Source: JAUSIF01 sp963711595
GTDB taxonomy: Bacteria; Pseudomonadota; Alphaproteobacteria; Rhizobiales; Xanthobacteraceae
Length of the DNA: 64,000 nucleotides
Reading direction: 5' to 3'
Assembly: GCA_963711595.1 (NCBI GenBank)
Contig: CAVQER010000007.1
Location: 62,001-126,000 of the forward strand
Shown: positions 27,931 through 38,900 of the stretch, piece after piece
Position numbering within the stretch: the first letter of the stretch is position 1
Layout of the letters: every line of letters begins with the position of its first letter
Notes under the pieces: generated by a model
Told to the model about the DNA's origin: nothing
Database searches by the model: none
Seen by the model: the letters and a program-made list of their open reading frames with translations, nothing else
Program-made: the position numbers and the translations under genes

Positions 27931-30439
27931 ATGCGGCAGCGGGGCAAGCAAGGCCGAAGCTTTGGCGTGTGCGCGGGCGCCGTCAGCTGCGGCGCCGAAG
28001 CGGCCCTGATAACGGTGCTCTGCTTTGCTTCCGGACCCGCCGCCGCCGAAACCATGCTGGAGCAACTGCTTGGTGGATTGGCGAGTTTGCGTCAGCACGA
28101 TGTCATGACGCTCGCACTGCTCGCCGGCGTGCTCGTCTTTGCCGCGACCACGGCCATCGTGCTCGTGCGAACGCGGCTGGTCCAGGCGGCGAAGCTCGCG
28201 AGCGCCCAGAGCGAAATCGCGGGACTGCGCGATGAAGGCGATCGCGCGCTCGCACTTCTCCTCGCCGATCCCCAAGTCCTCGTGATTTGGCACAATGGGA
28301 AAAGAGACCCGTCCGTACTCGGGGACCCGACGCCGATCACCGGGACGGCCGGCGCCCCTACGGGTTCTCGCATTCGGGACCTGGCTCGATCCAGCACGCG
28401 CACACGCGATCGACCATGCGGTCGACGCCCTGCGGCGGCGCGGCGAGGCATTCTCGCTCGTCCTCAACACCAAGAGCGGGCGGCATGTGGAGGCGGAAGG
28501 CCGCCCGATCGGCGGCGCCGCGGTATTGCGCCTGCGCGACGTGACCGGGGCCAAGCTCGAACACGCGGTGCTCGCGGAACGATACCAGCGGCTCGAACGC
28601 GAACTCATGGCATTGCGCCAGCTACTGGATTCCGCTCCCGCCCCGATTTGGGTGCGCAATGCAGACGGCAGCCTCGCCTTCGCGAACCGCGCCTATGCGT
28701 CGGCCGTAGAGGCTGCGGATCCGCAGGACGCGATTGCGCGCGGGATCGAGCTGCTCGACCGAAACGCACGAGAGGAAGCAGCGCGCGTGCGCGCCGAAGG
28801 CGGCACGTTCGCGAAACGGATTCCCGCCGTGGTGGCCGGCTCGCGCAGGCTGCTCGACGTTTTTGAGGTTGGCAGCGAGCGCGGATCGGCCGGAATCGGC
28901 ATCGATGCGAGCGACGCCGAGCGGCTGCGGTCGGAGCTCGCGCGGGTGATCACCGCGCATCGCCGCACACTCGACCAGCTCGCTACCGCGGTCGCGATCT
29001 TCGGCTCGGATGAACGGCTCGTGTTTCACAACGAGGCGTATCGCAAACTTTTCGATTTCGATTCTGCTTTCCTGGAGGAGCGGCCGACCGATTCCGCGAT
29101 CCTCGACAGGCTGCGGGCCAATCGGCAACTACCGGAGCAGGCCGATTTCCGGGCCTGGCGAGCGCAATTGCACGAGGCCTACCGCTCGCCCGAGCCACGC
29201 GAACACTGGTGGCATCTGCCGGGAGGCCGGACGTTGCGCGTCGTCACGACCGCAAATCCCGAAGGAGGCGTCGCCTATCTATTCGATGACATCAGCGAGC
29301 GGATCGGGCTCGAGAGTCGCTACAACGCGCTGATCCGCACGCAAGGCGAAACGCTCGACGCGCTGACCGAGGCCGTCGCGGTCTTCGGCAGTGACGGTCG
29401 CATGAAGCTCTTCAATCGGGCCTTCGTCGATCTCTGGAACTTGTCGACGCGTGAGCTCGCGGAGCAGCCGCACATCGAAACGGTCGGCGAATGGTCGCGG
29501 CCGTATCTTGGCGGCAGTCTCGAGCCGTGGAAGGCGATCCAGATCGCGGTGACGCGGCTCGGACGCCGCGACCCGGTCGTTCGCAGGATCGAGCGCGCGG
29601 ATGCGCGCGTTCTCGACTGTACAGCGGTGCCGCTTCCCGACGGCGGCACGCTCGTCACATTCCGTGACGTGAGCGACGGCGTGCGGATCGAACGCGCGCT
29701 GATCGAGCGCAACGAGGCACTCGAGGCAGCGGACTCCCTGAAAAACGCGTTCGTCGGCCACGTATCGTATGAATTGCGCTCACCGCTCACAACGATCATC
29801 GGCTTCGCGCAGCTTCTAGACGACCCGCTGATCGGCCCCCTCAATGAGAAGCAGCGTGAATACATCCGTCACATCACCGACTCCAGCGCGACGCTTCTCT
29901 CCATCATCAACGACATTCTTGATCTCGCGACGATCGACGCCGGGGCCATGCAGCTCGAACTCGGTGAAGTCGAAGTGCGCGCAGCGGTCGATGCGGCCGC
30001 AGAAGGCGTACGCGCCCGGCTCGCCGAACGCGGGGTTCGCCTCGAGGTGAGGCTACCAGCCAATATCGGCAGCTTTGTCGCCGACGAGAAACGCGTGCGA
30101 CAGGTCCTGTTCAATCTCCTGTCCAACGCCATCGGCTTTTCGCCTTACGGCGAGGCCGTCACGCTGACGGCCGACCGTACCCGCGACGCGATTGTGTTCC
30201 GCATCTCCGACCGCGGCCCGGGAATCCCGGAAGAGCTGCGGGAGCGCATTTTTAGCCGGTTCGAAAGTCATGCGCTGGGTTCGCAGCACCGGGGGGCAGG
30301 CCTCGGTCTTGCCATTGTGCGGTCGTTGATGTCGCTGCACGGCGGAAGCATTTCCATCGACTCCCAGCCTGGAACGGGTACGGTCGCAATCTGCGCCTTC
30401 CCGATCCACGCCGTCGCGGGGTCGCAGGCCGCCGAATAG
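27931..30439 (+). CDS. divL: Cell-cycle PAS-domain pseudo-histidine kinase DivL, frameshifted
   Basis: Homologue of DivL, which steers the CckA-CtrA phosphorelay in alphaproteobacteria. Order: membrane segment (TLALLAGVLVFAATTAIVLV), PAS-like domains, then a kinase core. In the H box (HVSYELRSPLTTIIGF) Tyr replaces the phospho-acceptor His; its codon is 29768-29770. The ATP-binding part is intact: NLLSNAIGFSP, DRGPGIPEELRE, GAGLGLAIVRSL. The frame changes at CCCC 28355-28358; removing one C joins VLGDPTPITGTAG to LRVLAFGTWLDP. The start is uncertain (GTG 27859, ATG 27931 or ATG 28054). tsaE/amgK follows 8 bases later, as in other alphaproteobacteria. Confidence 0.87.
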
Positions 30440-30447
30440 CCGAGTCG

Positions 30448-32137
30448 ATGCCGAACGCGAGCAATCAGCACACGACCTGGGACATCGAGCTTCCCGACCT
30501 CAATGCGACGGAACATCTCGCGATGGACCTCGCTGCGACGGTTCGTCCCGGAGACCTCGTCACGCTGTCCGGCGACCTCGGGGCCGGCAAGACCGCGCTC
30601 GTCCGGGCCGTACTCCGCTATCTTTCCGGCGATGCGCAGCTCGACGTTCCGAGTCCCACCTACACGATGCTGCAGGCGTACGAACTTCCCCTCTTCCCCG
30701 TCGTACACGCCGATCTCTATCGCGTAGCCACCGTTGCCGAGCTGTCGGAACTTGGCTGGGAAGAGGCTGCGGAGAACGCTGCGGTTTTCGTTGAATGGCC
30801 CGATCGCGCCGGCACGCTGATCCAGGCCGACCGGCTCGACATCGCGATCAACGTCGCGCCGGAGATCGGTCCGACGCACCGCCAGGTGCGTCTCACCGGC
30901 GTGGGCAACTGGGCCGGCCGCCTCTCGCAGTTGCGTGCGGCGCGCGCCTTGCTCGATGCGGGCGGATTCGGATCGGCGCTGCGTCTGCATCTGGAAGGCG
31001 ACGCCTCGACCCGTTCCTACGAACGCCTCTATATCAACGATACGACCGCGGTACTGATGAAGGTGCCGCTGCATTCACGCGAGCCGGCGCTCGTGCAGGG
31101 CCGCACCTACAGTCAGGTCGCGCATCTCGCCGACAACGTTCGTCCGTTCGCGGCGATAACCCGGGGGTTGCGCGAGCGCGGTTTCAGCGCGCCGGAGATT
31201 TTTGCGGCGGATCATGACCACGGCTTGCTGCTGCTCGAAGATTTCGGAGCCGAGCGCTTTGTAGCCGGCGACCCGCCGATGCCGGTCGAGGTCCGTTACG
31301 CGGCAGCGGTCGATCTACTGGTCGCGCTGCACAGCCTCGAACTACCCGATACGCTGCCGGTCGCGCCGCGCGTCGAACACAGGCTTCCCACCTACGACAT
31401 CGATGCGCTCCTGATCGAGGTTGAACTCCTGTTCGATTGGTATCTGCCGTTTCGCAACGCGCCCTCCCGCGACCCGGGCCTGCGCGAAACATTTCTGACG
31501 CTTTGGCGCTATGCGCTCGCGGAGATTCTACCCGAACCCAAAACCTGGATGCTGCGCGACTATCATTCGCCGAATTTATTGTGGCTGCAGCAACGCGAAG
31601 GCATCGCGCGCGTCGGGCTTCTCGATTTCCAAGACGCGCTCATGGGACCGCCGGCCTATGACGTCGCTTCGTTGCTGATGGATGCGCGCGTCGACATCTC
31701 GGAAGCGCTGGAGCTGAAACTCCTCGCCCGCTATGCGCTCGGCCGCAAGGGGCGCGATCCCGGCTTCGACCCGACGCGCTTCGCGAGCCGCTACATCGTG
31801 CTCGGCGCGCAGCGCATGACGAAAATTCTCGGCATCTTCGCGAGACTCGACCGCCGCGACCGCAAGCCGCAATATCTTCAGCACTTGCCGCGAGTTCTGG
31901 AACTACTTGATGCGCGCATTTCATCATCCCGCACTTGCCGAGCTGCGCGAATGGTATCTCCTGCACGTGCCGCCGCCGGACCTTGGTTCTGCGCTGCCGC
32001 TGCCTGATCCGGTCGGCGAGTGCGAGTTCGTACCGGAGCCCGCCGCGGCGGGCGTCGATCTCAACAATGCCGACAGGTCCCCTGCGGTCGAAGCCGATAT
32101 TCGGCAAGGCGACGGCGAAAGGCCGTCACACCCGTGA
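30448..32137 (+). CDS. tsaE: TsaE-AmgK fusion: tRNA t6A ATPase joined to a sugar kinase, frameshifted near the end
   Basis: Residues 1-150 are TsaE, the ATPase of the t6A tRNA-modification complex: Walker A GDLGAGKTALVRAV, SPTYTMLQAYE, HADLYRV and the conserved FVEWPDR. From about 170 an aminoglycoside-phosphotransferase fold follows: LEGDASTRSYERL, LLLLEDFG, catalytic RDYHSPNLLW and metal-binding LLDFQDALMGPPAYDVASLL. The neighbour murU points to AmgK, which phosphorylates MurNAc/GlcNAc at C1. At GAGTTC 31892-31897 the frame is lost; dropping a T gives RVWNYLMRAFHHPALAELREWY and ends at TGA 32135-32137, overlapping the murU GTG. Restored length is 562 residues. Confidence 0.88.
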
Positions 32138-32871
32138 GCGCACTGCGAGATCCAGCAATGCCGGCGAGCGCCATGGTCCTCGCGGCCGGCCTCGGGACGC
32201 GCATGCGCGCCGAGTCAAAGGGCAAGCCGAAGCCGCTCGTTCAGGTGCAGAAACGTGCCCTGATCGACCATGTACTCGACCGCCTCGCGGGCGCGGGCGT
32301 CGTCAACGCGGTGGTCAACGTGCACCACTTCGCAGATGCCCTGGAGGAGCACCTGACCTCGCGCAAACGGCCGCGCATCGCGATTTCCGACGAGCGAAAG
32401 CAGTTGCTCGGGACCGGGGGCGGAATCGCGAAAGCGCTGCCGCTGCTCGGAAACGCGCCGTTCGTGCTCGTCAATTCCGACAGCCTGTGGATCGAAACCG
32501 TGACCTCCAATCTCGTGCGGCTTGCGCGTTTTTTCGACCGGACGCGCATGGACGCGGCGCTGTTGCTTGCAGCGCTCGCTGAGACCCACGGATACGAGGG
32601 GCAAGGCGATTATGCCCTCGATCCCGGCGGTGCGCTGCGGCGACGGACGAACCGCAGCGCTGCGCCGTTCGTCTACATGGGCATTTCGATTCTTTCGCCG
32701 TCGCTGTTCGATCGCGCGCCGCGCCGCGCGTTCGGGCTCAGCGATTTGTTCGACCGCTCGGAGGCGGCCGGCCGCCTCATGGGAATCAAGCTCGAAGGCA
32801 CGTTCCTGCATGTCGGGACGCCGGAAGCGATCAAAGAGGCTGATGGAGCGATCCGGCGCGCGGGTGCCTAA
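32134..32871 (+). CDS. murU: MurNAc-1-phosphate uridylyltransferase-like nucleotidyltransferase
   Basis: Nucleotidyltransferase of 245 residues from GTG 32134 (GTGA overlap with the restored AmgK stop); ATG 32158 would give 237. The pyrophosphorylase signature MVLAAGLGTRMRAESKGKPKPLV is at the N-terminus, followed by LLGTGGGIAKALPLL and a metal-binding NSDSLW. In Pseudomonas and Caulobacter MurU makes UDP-MurNAc from MurNAc-1-P after AmgK. The tight coupling to the AmgK domain supports this role over a generic sugar nucleotidyltransferase, but substrate is inferred. Confidence 0.85.
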   Translation: MSALRDPAMPASAMVLAAGLGTRMRAESKGKPKPLVQVQKRALIDHVLDRLAGAGVVNAVVNVHHFADALEEHLTSRKRPRIAISDERKQLLGTGGGIAKALPLLGNAPFVLVNSDSLWIETVTSNLVRLARFFDRTRMDAALLLAALAETHGYEGQGDYALDPGGALRRRTNRSAAPFVYMGISILSPSLFDRAPRRAFGLSDLFDRSEAAGRLMGIKLEGTFLHVGTPEAIKEADGAIRRAGA

Positions 32872-32874
32872 GCG

Positions 32875-35800
32875 ATGAAAACACCGCGCGTTTTCACGAT
32901 TTCCGCGACGACGCCCTTCCTGCCAACGCTCGCGCAAGCGTTGCTGGACGGCGTCTTGATCCCCGGTTTCGCGCCGCGCAACGACCCACTTCTACTCGCA
33001 GGCGCGACCATCTATCTCCCCACGCGACGTGCGACTCGCGCGTTCGGCGACGCGTTGTTGCTTGCGCTCGGCAAGGAGGCGACGCTCCTGCCGCGGATCG
33101 TCCCACTCGGCGAGGTAGACGAGGACGCGCTCGCCTTTGCGGACGTTGCCGGATTGCCCGAGCGACCATCCCCGTTGTCGACGGCGGCACGGCGACTCGC
33201 GCTCGCCAAACTCGTCCGTGAGTACGCGCTTCTGAAGGAGCGGCGCGGTGAGCCTTCGATTTCGACTTCACAATCGGCGGCGCTGCGACTCGCCGACGAG
33301 CTCGCGCGGCTTTTCGACGACATGACAATCGCGGGCTTGCGGTTCGACGCGCTCGACAAGCCGGATCTCGTTCCGGCCACGCTCGACAAGCATTGGCAGG
33401 ATTCATTGGTCTTCCTGCGGCATGTCCGTCCGGCCTGGGACAAGCATCTCGCCGACCATAGCTTCGTCGATCCTGTGGCCTGGCGCGACCTTCTGCTTGG
33501 GCGCGAGGCGGAACGGCTGGCGGCGGGCGGCGGGCCGGTGGTCGCCGCCGGCTCCACCGGCACAATCCCCGCGGTCGCCGAACTGATCGCCGTGATTGCG
33601 CGCCGCTCGAACGGGGCGGCGGTTCTGCCGGGGCTCGATCAGACCCTCGACGACGAGTCCTTCAGTCTGCTCGGAGGTGGAAGGCGCGACAATCGTGAAG
33701 TCGAGCCTGCGCCCGGACATCCGCAATTCGGTCTGAAGCGTCTCCTGGCGCGGATCGGAATCGAACGCGGCGACGTGACGAGACTTGGCGATCCGCCAGG
33801 CGATCGCGAGATCCTTCTCTCGGAGGTGTTTCGCCCGGCCGCCACCAGTGAGCGATGGCGCGAGCGCGCTGACGGGTTTGATCGCGGGGTAGCGCGCGCG
33901 TTGGAAGGCCTCGCGGTGATCGAGGCAGCCGACCCACGCGAAGAAGCGCTCGCACTCGCCCTCGCCCTGCGCGAGACGCTGAATGCACCCGACGCAACGG
34001 CCGCGCTCGTGACCCCGGATCGTGCATTGGCCCGGCGCGTCGCGGCGGAATTGCATCGCTGGACGATCGACGTCGACGATTCAGGTGGCGTTGGGCTCGC
34101 GGAGAGCGATGCGGGACGGCTCGCGCGGATCGCGCTCTCGGTGACCGCCGATGATTTCGCCCCGGTACCGCTGATCGCGCTATTGCGCCATCCGCTCGCG
34201 CAATTTGGCGTTTCCCGGCGTGCAGCAGACATGATCGAAATCGCGGCGTTGCGCGGCGCGCGCCCAGCACCAGGCGCGGCGGGTCTTGAGCGCGCCATTG
34301 CCGACAAACGGCGGCACGCAGCGATGGATCAACTGCGTCACCGCGATCCGCGCTTGAAACTGACCGCGCGCGACTGGGACTTGGCTGCGAACGTCGCCGA
34401 ACTGACAGTTGATGCGCTCGAGCCGCTTTTGAAATTGCCGAGAACGGAGCCCATTTCCTTTACCGACCTGATTGCGGCGCACCGCGCTGTGATTTCCCGC
34501 CTCGGGCTCGATCTCACGAAGCGCGAGCCAGCAGATCTCCGTGCGCTGGTCCAGGCCTTTGACCGATTCGCGGACGCCGCGGCCCACGCCCCCTCCCTCA
34601 CGCTTCGCGACTACGCGGATGCGTTCGCAATATTGCTCGCGGGCGAACCGCAGGTACGGCCGCCGTTTGACCCCAACGCGCGCATTCGCATCCTCGGCCC
34701 GCTCGAAGCGCGATTGCTCGACGACAGTCGCGTGCTGCTCAGCGGCCTGAACGAACGCACCTGGCCGCCGGAAACGCGATCGGACGCTTGGCTCAACCGG
34801 CCCATGCGCAAGGCGCTCGGGCTCGATCTGCCAGAACGGCGTATCGGTCTTGCCGCCCACGATTTTTCGCAGGCCCTGGGTGTGCGTGAAGTGATCCTAT
34901 CGCGTGCCCGGAAAGAGAACGGCGTCGAGATGGTCGCTTCACGCTTCCTGCAGCGGCTTGCCGCTGTCGCGCCCGCGGACGCATGGGCGGCGGCGTGCGA
35001 GCGTGGCAGGGCTTACGTAGATTTAGCACACGCGTTGGAACGCGCGGCGCCGGTGCCGCGGACCGAACGTCCCGCACCCAAGCCGCCGGCCGAGGCGCGG
35101 CCCGCGCGCCTCAGCGTCACGGAGATCGAAACCCTCATTCGCGATCCGTACTCGATCTATGCGCAACATGTCCTGCGACTTGACCCACTGGAAGATATCG
35201 ATGCCGACGCGGGCGCTGCGGAGCGCGGGACCATTCTGCACGAGGCGTTTGCCGAGTTCGCGCGCGCGGCACCGGACAAGCTTCCGAACGACGCCCTTGA
35301 GAGACTGATCGCCGCGGGGCGCAAGGCCTTTACCGCGATCGACGACTATCCGGCGCTTCGCGCAATCTGGTGGCCGCGTTTCGTTAGAGCCGCGCACTGG
35401 TTTATCGGCCACGAGATCGAGTACCGAAAGGAAACCAGGCGGGTCGTTGCTGAGACAAGTGGAAAAATCTCCTTCGATGCCGGTGGAAGGACCTTCACGC
35501 TGTCCGCGCGAGCCGACCGGATCAACTCGCGCGATGACGGCTCCGTTGCGATCGCCGACTACAAGAGCGGCCAGCCTCCCACGCTGCCCCAAGTCCTCTC
35601 CGGCCTCGCCCCACAGCTTCCCCTCGAAGCGGCCATCGCGCGGGCGGGCGGATTCGAGAACGTTGCTGAAGGGACGCCGATCTCACAGATCGCCGTAATT
35701 CGCGTTTCCGGCGGCCAACCACCAGGCGACTGGTGCGCATTGGATGTGCGGAGCGCGCGTGGTGCAACCGCCGAATACGCAAAAAAGCGCGGCATCGATA

Positions 35801-35979
35801 GTACCGATCAACTCGCGGAGGTGAGCCGAGAGTTGGTTGAAGCGCTCATCCGCCAGTTCGCGGACCGCAGCACGCCCTATCTATCCATTCCGCGACCCAA
35901 ATGGCGCGGGCGCTTCGGCCGGTACGATCACCTCGCCCGAATTAAGGAGTGGTCAGCGAACGAGGAGGGCCTGGAGTGA
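32875..35979 (+). CDS. addB: Double-strand break repair protein AddB
   Basis: Second subunit of the AddAB helicase-nuclease that resects double-strand breaks for RecA loading. The protein has 1034 residues. The N-terminal part is helicase-like but has no intact Walker A (ATIYLPTRRATRAF). The C-terminal nuclease domain begins near RLSVTEIETLIRDPYSIYA and includes ERGTILHEAFAEF and the catalytic DGSVAIADYKSGQ. The Cys residues that bind an Fe-S cluster in Bacillus AddB are missing, as in other alphaproteobacterial AddB. The addA start overlaps its stop by four bases. Confidence 0.92.
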   Translation: MKTPRVFTISATTPFLPTLAQALLDGVLIPGFAPRNDPLLLAGATIYLPTRRATRAFGDALLLALGKEATLLPRIVPLGEVDEDALAFADVAGLPERPSPLSTAARRLALAKLVREYALLKERRGEPSISTSQSAALRLADELARLFDDMTIAGLRFDALDKPDLVPATLDKHWQDSLVFLRHVRPAWDKHLADHSFVDPVAWRDLLLGREAERLAAGGGPVVAAGSTGTIPAVAELIAVIARRSNGAAVLPGLDQTLDDESFSLLGGGRRDNREVEPAPGHPQFGLKRLLARIGIERGDVTRLGDPPGDREILLSEVFRPAATSERWRERADGFDRGVARALEGLAVIEAADPREEALALALALRETLNAPDATAALVTPDRALARRVAAELHRWTIDVDDSGGVGLAESDAGRLARIALSVTADDFAPVPLIALLRHPLAQFGVSRRAADMIEIAALRGARPAPGAAGLERAIADKRRHAAMDQLRHRDPRLKLTARDWDLAANVAELTVDALEPLLKLPRTEPISFTDLIAAHRAVISRLGLDLTKREPADLRALVQAFDRFADAAAHAPSLTLRDYADAFAILLAGEPQVRPPFDPNARIRILGPLEARLLDDSRVLLSGLNERTWPPETRSDAWLNRPMRKALGLDLPERRIGLAAHDFSQALGVREVILSRARKENGVEMVASRFLQRLAAVAPADAWAAACERGRAYVDLAHALERAAPVPRTERPAPKPPAEARPARLSVTEIETLIRDPYSIYAQHVLRLDPLEDIDADAGAAERGTILHEAFAEFARAAPDKLPNDALERLIAAGRKAFTAIDDYPALRAIWWPRFVRAAHWFIGHEIEYRKETRRVVAETSGKISFDAGGRTFTLSARADRINSRDDGSVAIADYKSGQPPTLPQVLSGLAPQLPLEAAIARAGGFENVAEGTPISQIAVIRVSGGQPPGDWCALDVRSARGATAEYAKKRGIDSTDQLAEVSRELVEALIRQFADRSTPYLSIPRPKWRGRFGRYDHLARIKEWSANEEGLE

Positions 35980-38900
35980 GTCCGCGCGTAGAAGTGCCCG
36001 CTGACACCGCCGTGCGGCAGGAGCGGGTATCCGACCCCTCCGTTTCAGCCTGGGTTTCGGCGAATGCCGGCTCGGGCAAGACAGCGGTGCTGGTGCGGCG
36101 CGTCATCCGCCTGCTTCTGGCCGGCAACCCGCCCGCGCGCATCCTGTGCCTTACCTTCACCAAGGCCGCGGCGGCCAACATGGCGAACAAGGTCCTGGAA
36201 ACGCTGTCGGACTGGATCCGCCTCGACGACGCAGCACTAGATCAGGCGATCCGCAAGGTTTCGCCACGCGCGCCCACGGCGGCGTTACGCGCAACGGCAC
36301 GCCGCCTCTTCGCACAGGCCTTGGAGACGCCGGGCGGCCTAAAGGTGCAGACGATCCACGCGTTCTGCGACCGCGTGCTGCACCAGTTTCCGATGGAAGC
36401 GCGGGTGCAAGCTGGCTTCGAAGTGATGGATGAGGTGCAGGAGGAGCAACTCCTCCGTCGAGCGCGTGAGGCAACCCTGACCGAGGCGGCGAACGATCCG
36501 GATGGACCGCTCGGCCGCGCGCTCTCGGTGGCAGTAGCCGCCGCGACGGACGACAGCTTCAGCATGGCTCTGGCGGAAGCCGTGCGCGGACGTCGGAAGC
36601 TCGCACGCCTGCAGGAACTCGACGGCAAGACCGCGGTGGCCGAGGCGATGGGCCTCTCCTCCAATGCAAGTGTGGCGAGCGTCGTGGCGGAGATCCTGGC
36701 GGGCCCGCATCTGCCGCGAAGCGAATGGGCCGCGGTGGCGCAGTCGCTGCGCGAGGGCTCGGCCATGGATCGGGAACTTGCCGAGCGACTCCTCGCGGCT
36801 GCGGACGCGCCGGACGAGGGTCGTCTCTTCGCCTACCTCGAGGTCTTTCTGACAAGCGAGGGCAAACTACGAAGCCAGTTGTTCACGAAAGGCATCGCGA
36901 GAAGCTTTCCGGCGCTTGCCGAGCGACTCGACCGGGAGTTCCAGAGAATGACCGCGTTGATCGACGTGTATCGTACGGTCGAGGCTGTGGAACGTACGGG
37001 CGCGCTGCTTACGCTCGCCGGAGAGACGATCGAGCGCTTTCAAACCTTGAAACGCGCGCGAGGCGTTCTCGACTATTCAGATCTGATCGAAAAAACCGCG
37101 GATATGCTCGCGGACATCGGCGCGGCGTGGGTCCTCTACAAGCTCGACGGCGGCATCGATCATGTGCTGATCGACGAGGCGCAGGACACGAGCCCCGAAC
37201 AATGGAACGTGATTGAGAAGCTCACGGAAGAGTTCTTTGCGGGACACGGCGCACGAGAGGAACAGGGGCGAACCATCTTTGTCGTCGGCGACGAGAAGCA
37301 ATCGATCTTCAGTTTCCAGGGGGCCCAACCGGCGAAATTCGGGGAAATGCTCGCGACGTTCCAGGAGCGCGTCGAAAGCACTGGATCGAAATTCCGTCCG
37401 GAGAAACTGCTGCTTTCTTTCCGTTCGGCGCGAGGGGTGCTTGAGGCGGTAGATACCGTATTCAAGCGACCCCAGGCATTTCGCGGACTCTCAAGCGGCA
37501 ACAACGAGCACACGATCCATCAAACGATCCGCGGCAAAGCACCTGCGCTCGTGGAAATCTGGGAGACCGAGAAGCCGGCCGAAGAAGAGAAAGACGCTCT
37601 CCCATGGGATGCTCCGCTCAACGCACGGAGCGAGACAAGCCCCACGATCAAGCTTGCCCAACGTATTGCGGCGGCGGTCAAATTCTGGACCGGGGGCGGA
37701 CTGTCGATCGAGGACCGCTTGACGCAAGAATTGCGCGCTCCGAGAGCCGGCGATGTCATCGTACTCGTGCGGCAGCGCGGACCTTTGTTCGACGCGATCC
37801 TGCAGGCACTCAAAAAGGCGGACGTACCAGTCGCGGGTGCGGATCGATTGAAGCTTTCCGAACACATCGCGGTCATGGATCTGATTGCACTCGGGGACGC
37901 TCTACTGCTCGAAGCGGACAACCTCGCCCTCGCCTGCGTGCTGAAAAGTCCATTGTTCGGCATTGACGAAGACGAACTTTATGCACTGGCGCACGACCGC
38001 GCGGGAACCCTTGAAGCTTCACTGCGCGAGCGTGAGGGCGAAAATGCACGATTCGCGGACGCCGCCAAAAAACTCTCTCGCTGGCGTGTCGAGGCCGCCG
38101 CCCTGCGACCGTTCGATTTTTATTCTCGCGTGCTCGGGCGCGACAAGGGTCGCGAGCAGATCATCGCGCGGCTCGGCAACGAAGCGGCAGACGCAATCGA
38201 CGAGTTCCTCGCGCGGGCCCTTTCCTATGAGCAGACCGAAACGCCGACGATCGTTGGCTTCCTGGATTTCCTGCGCCATGCCGGTACTGAAGTGAAACGC
38301 GATCTCGACGTCGAAAGCGACGCGGTTCGCGTAATGACAGTGCACGGGGCGAAGGGGCTGGAGGCGCCGCTTATCGTGCTCGCGGACACGACATCGATCC
38401 CCGACGGGCGCGGCACGCGGCTGCACAACCTGCCGGGCACCGAGGCGTTTATCTGGGCGGGCAGGAAGCCGCTCAATTCCGCAAGCGAGCAGGCGGCGCG
38501 CCTCGCAGCCGATGAGCTTCGTGAAGAGGAGTATCGGCGGCTCTTGTATGTCGCGCTCACGCGGGCCGCCGACGCATTGATCGTGTGCGGATACGAAAGC
38601 GGGATCGCGTTGAAGGAGGGTTGCTGGTACCGCCTGGTGCGTGACGCGCTCGAGGCCGGAAATCCCGCAGACCTCGTGGCCGCCGATGTGCCCTACGCGA
38701 AAGTGCTGCGCTGGCGGCCGGGACAGGCCCTCACAGTGAAAGCAGCCGCGGCCGCACCGGAACAGACGCTCACGCTGCCTCCCTGGCTCAAGCAGGCAGC
38801 CGAGGCCCCCACTGCCGGATGGAAGCGCATCATCCCCTCGCAACTCGATCCCGACGATGACTTGCGCTCGCCTTACGCGCGGCGAGCGACGGACGAGTTC

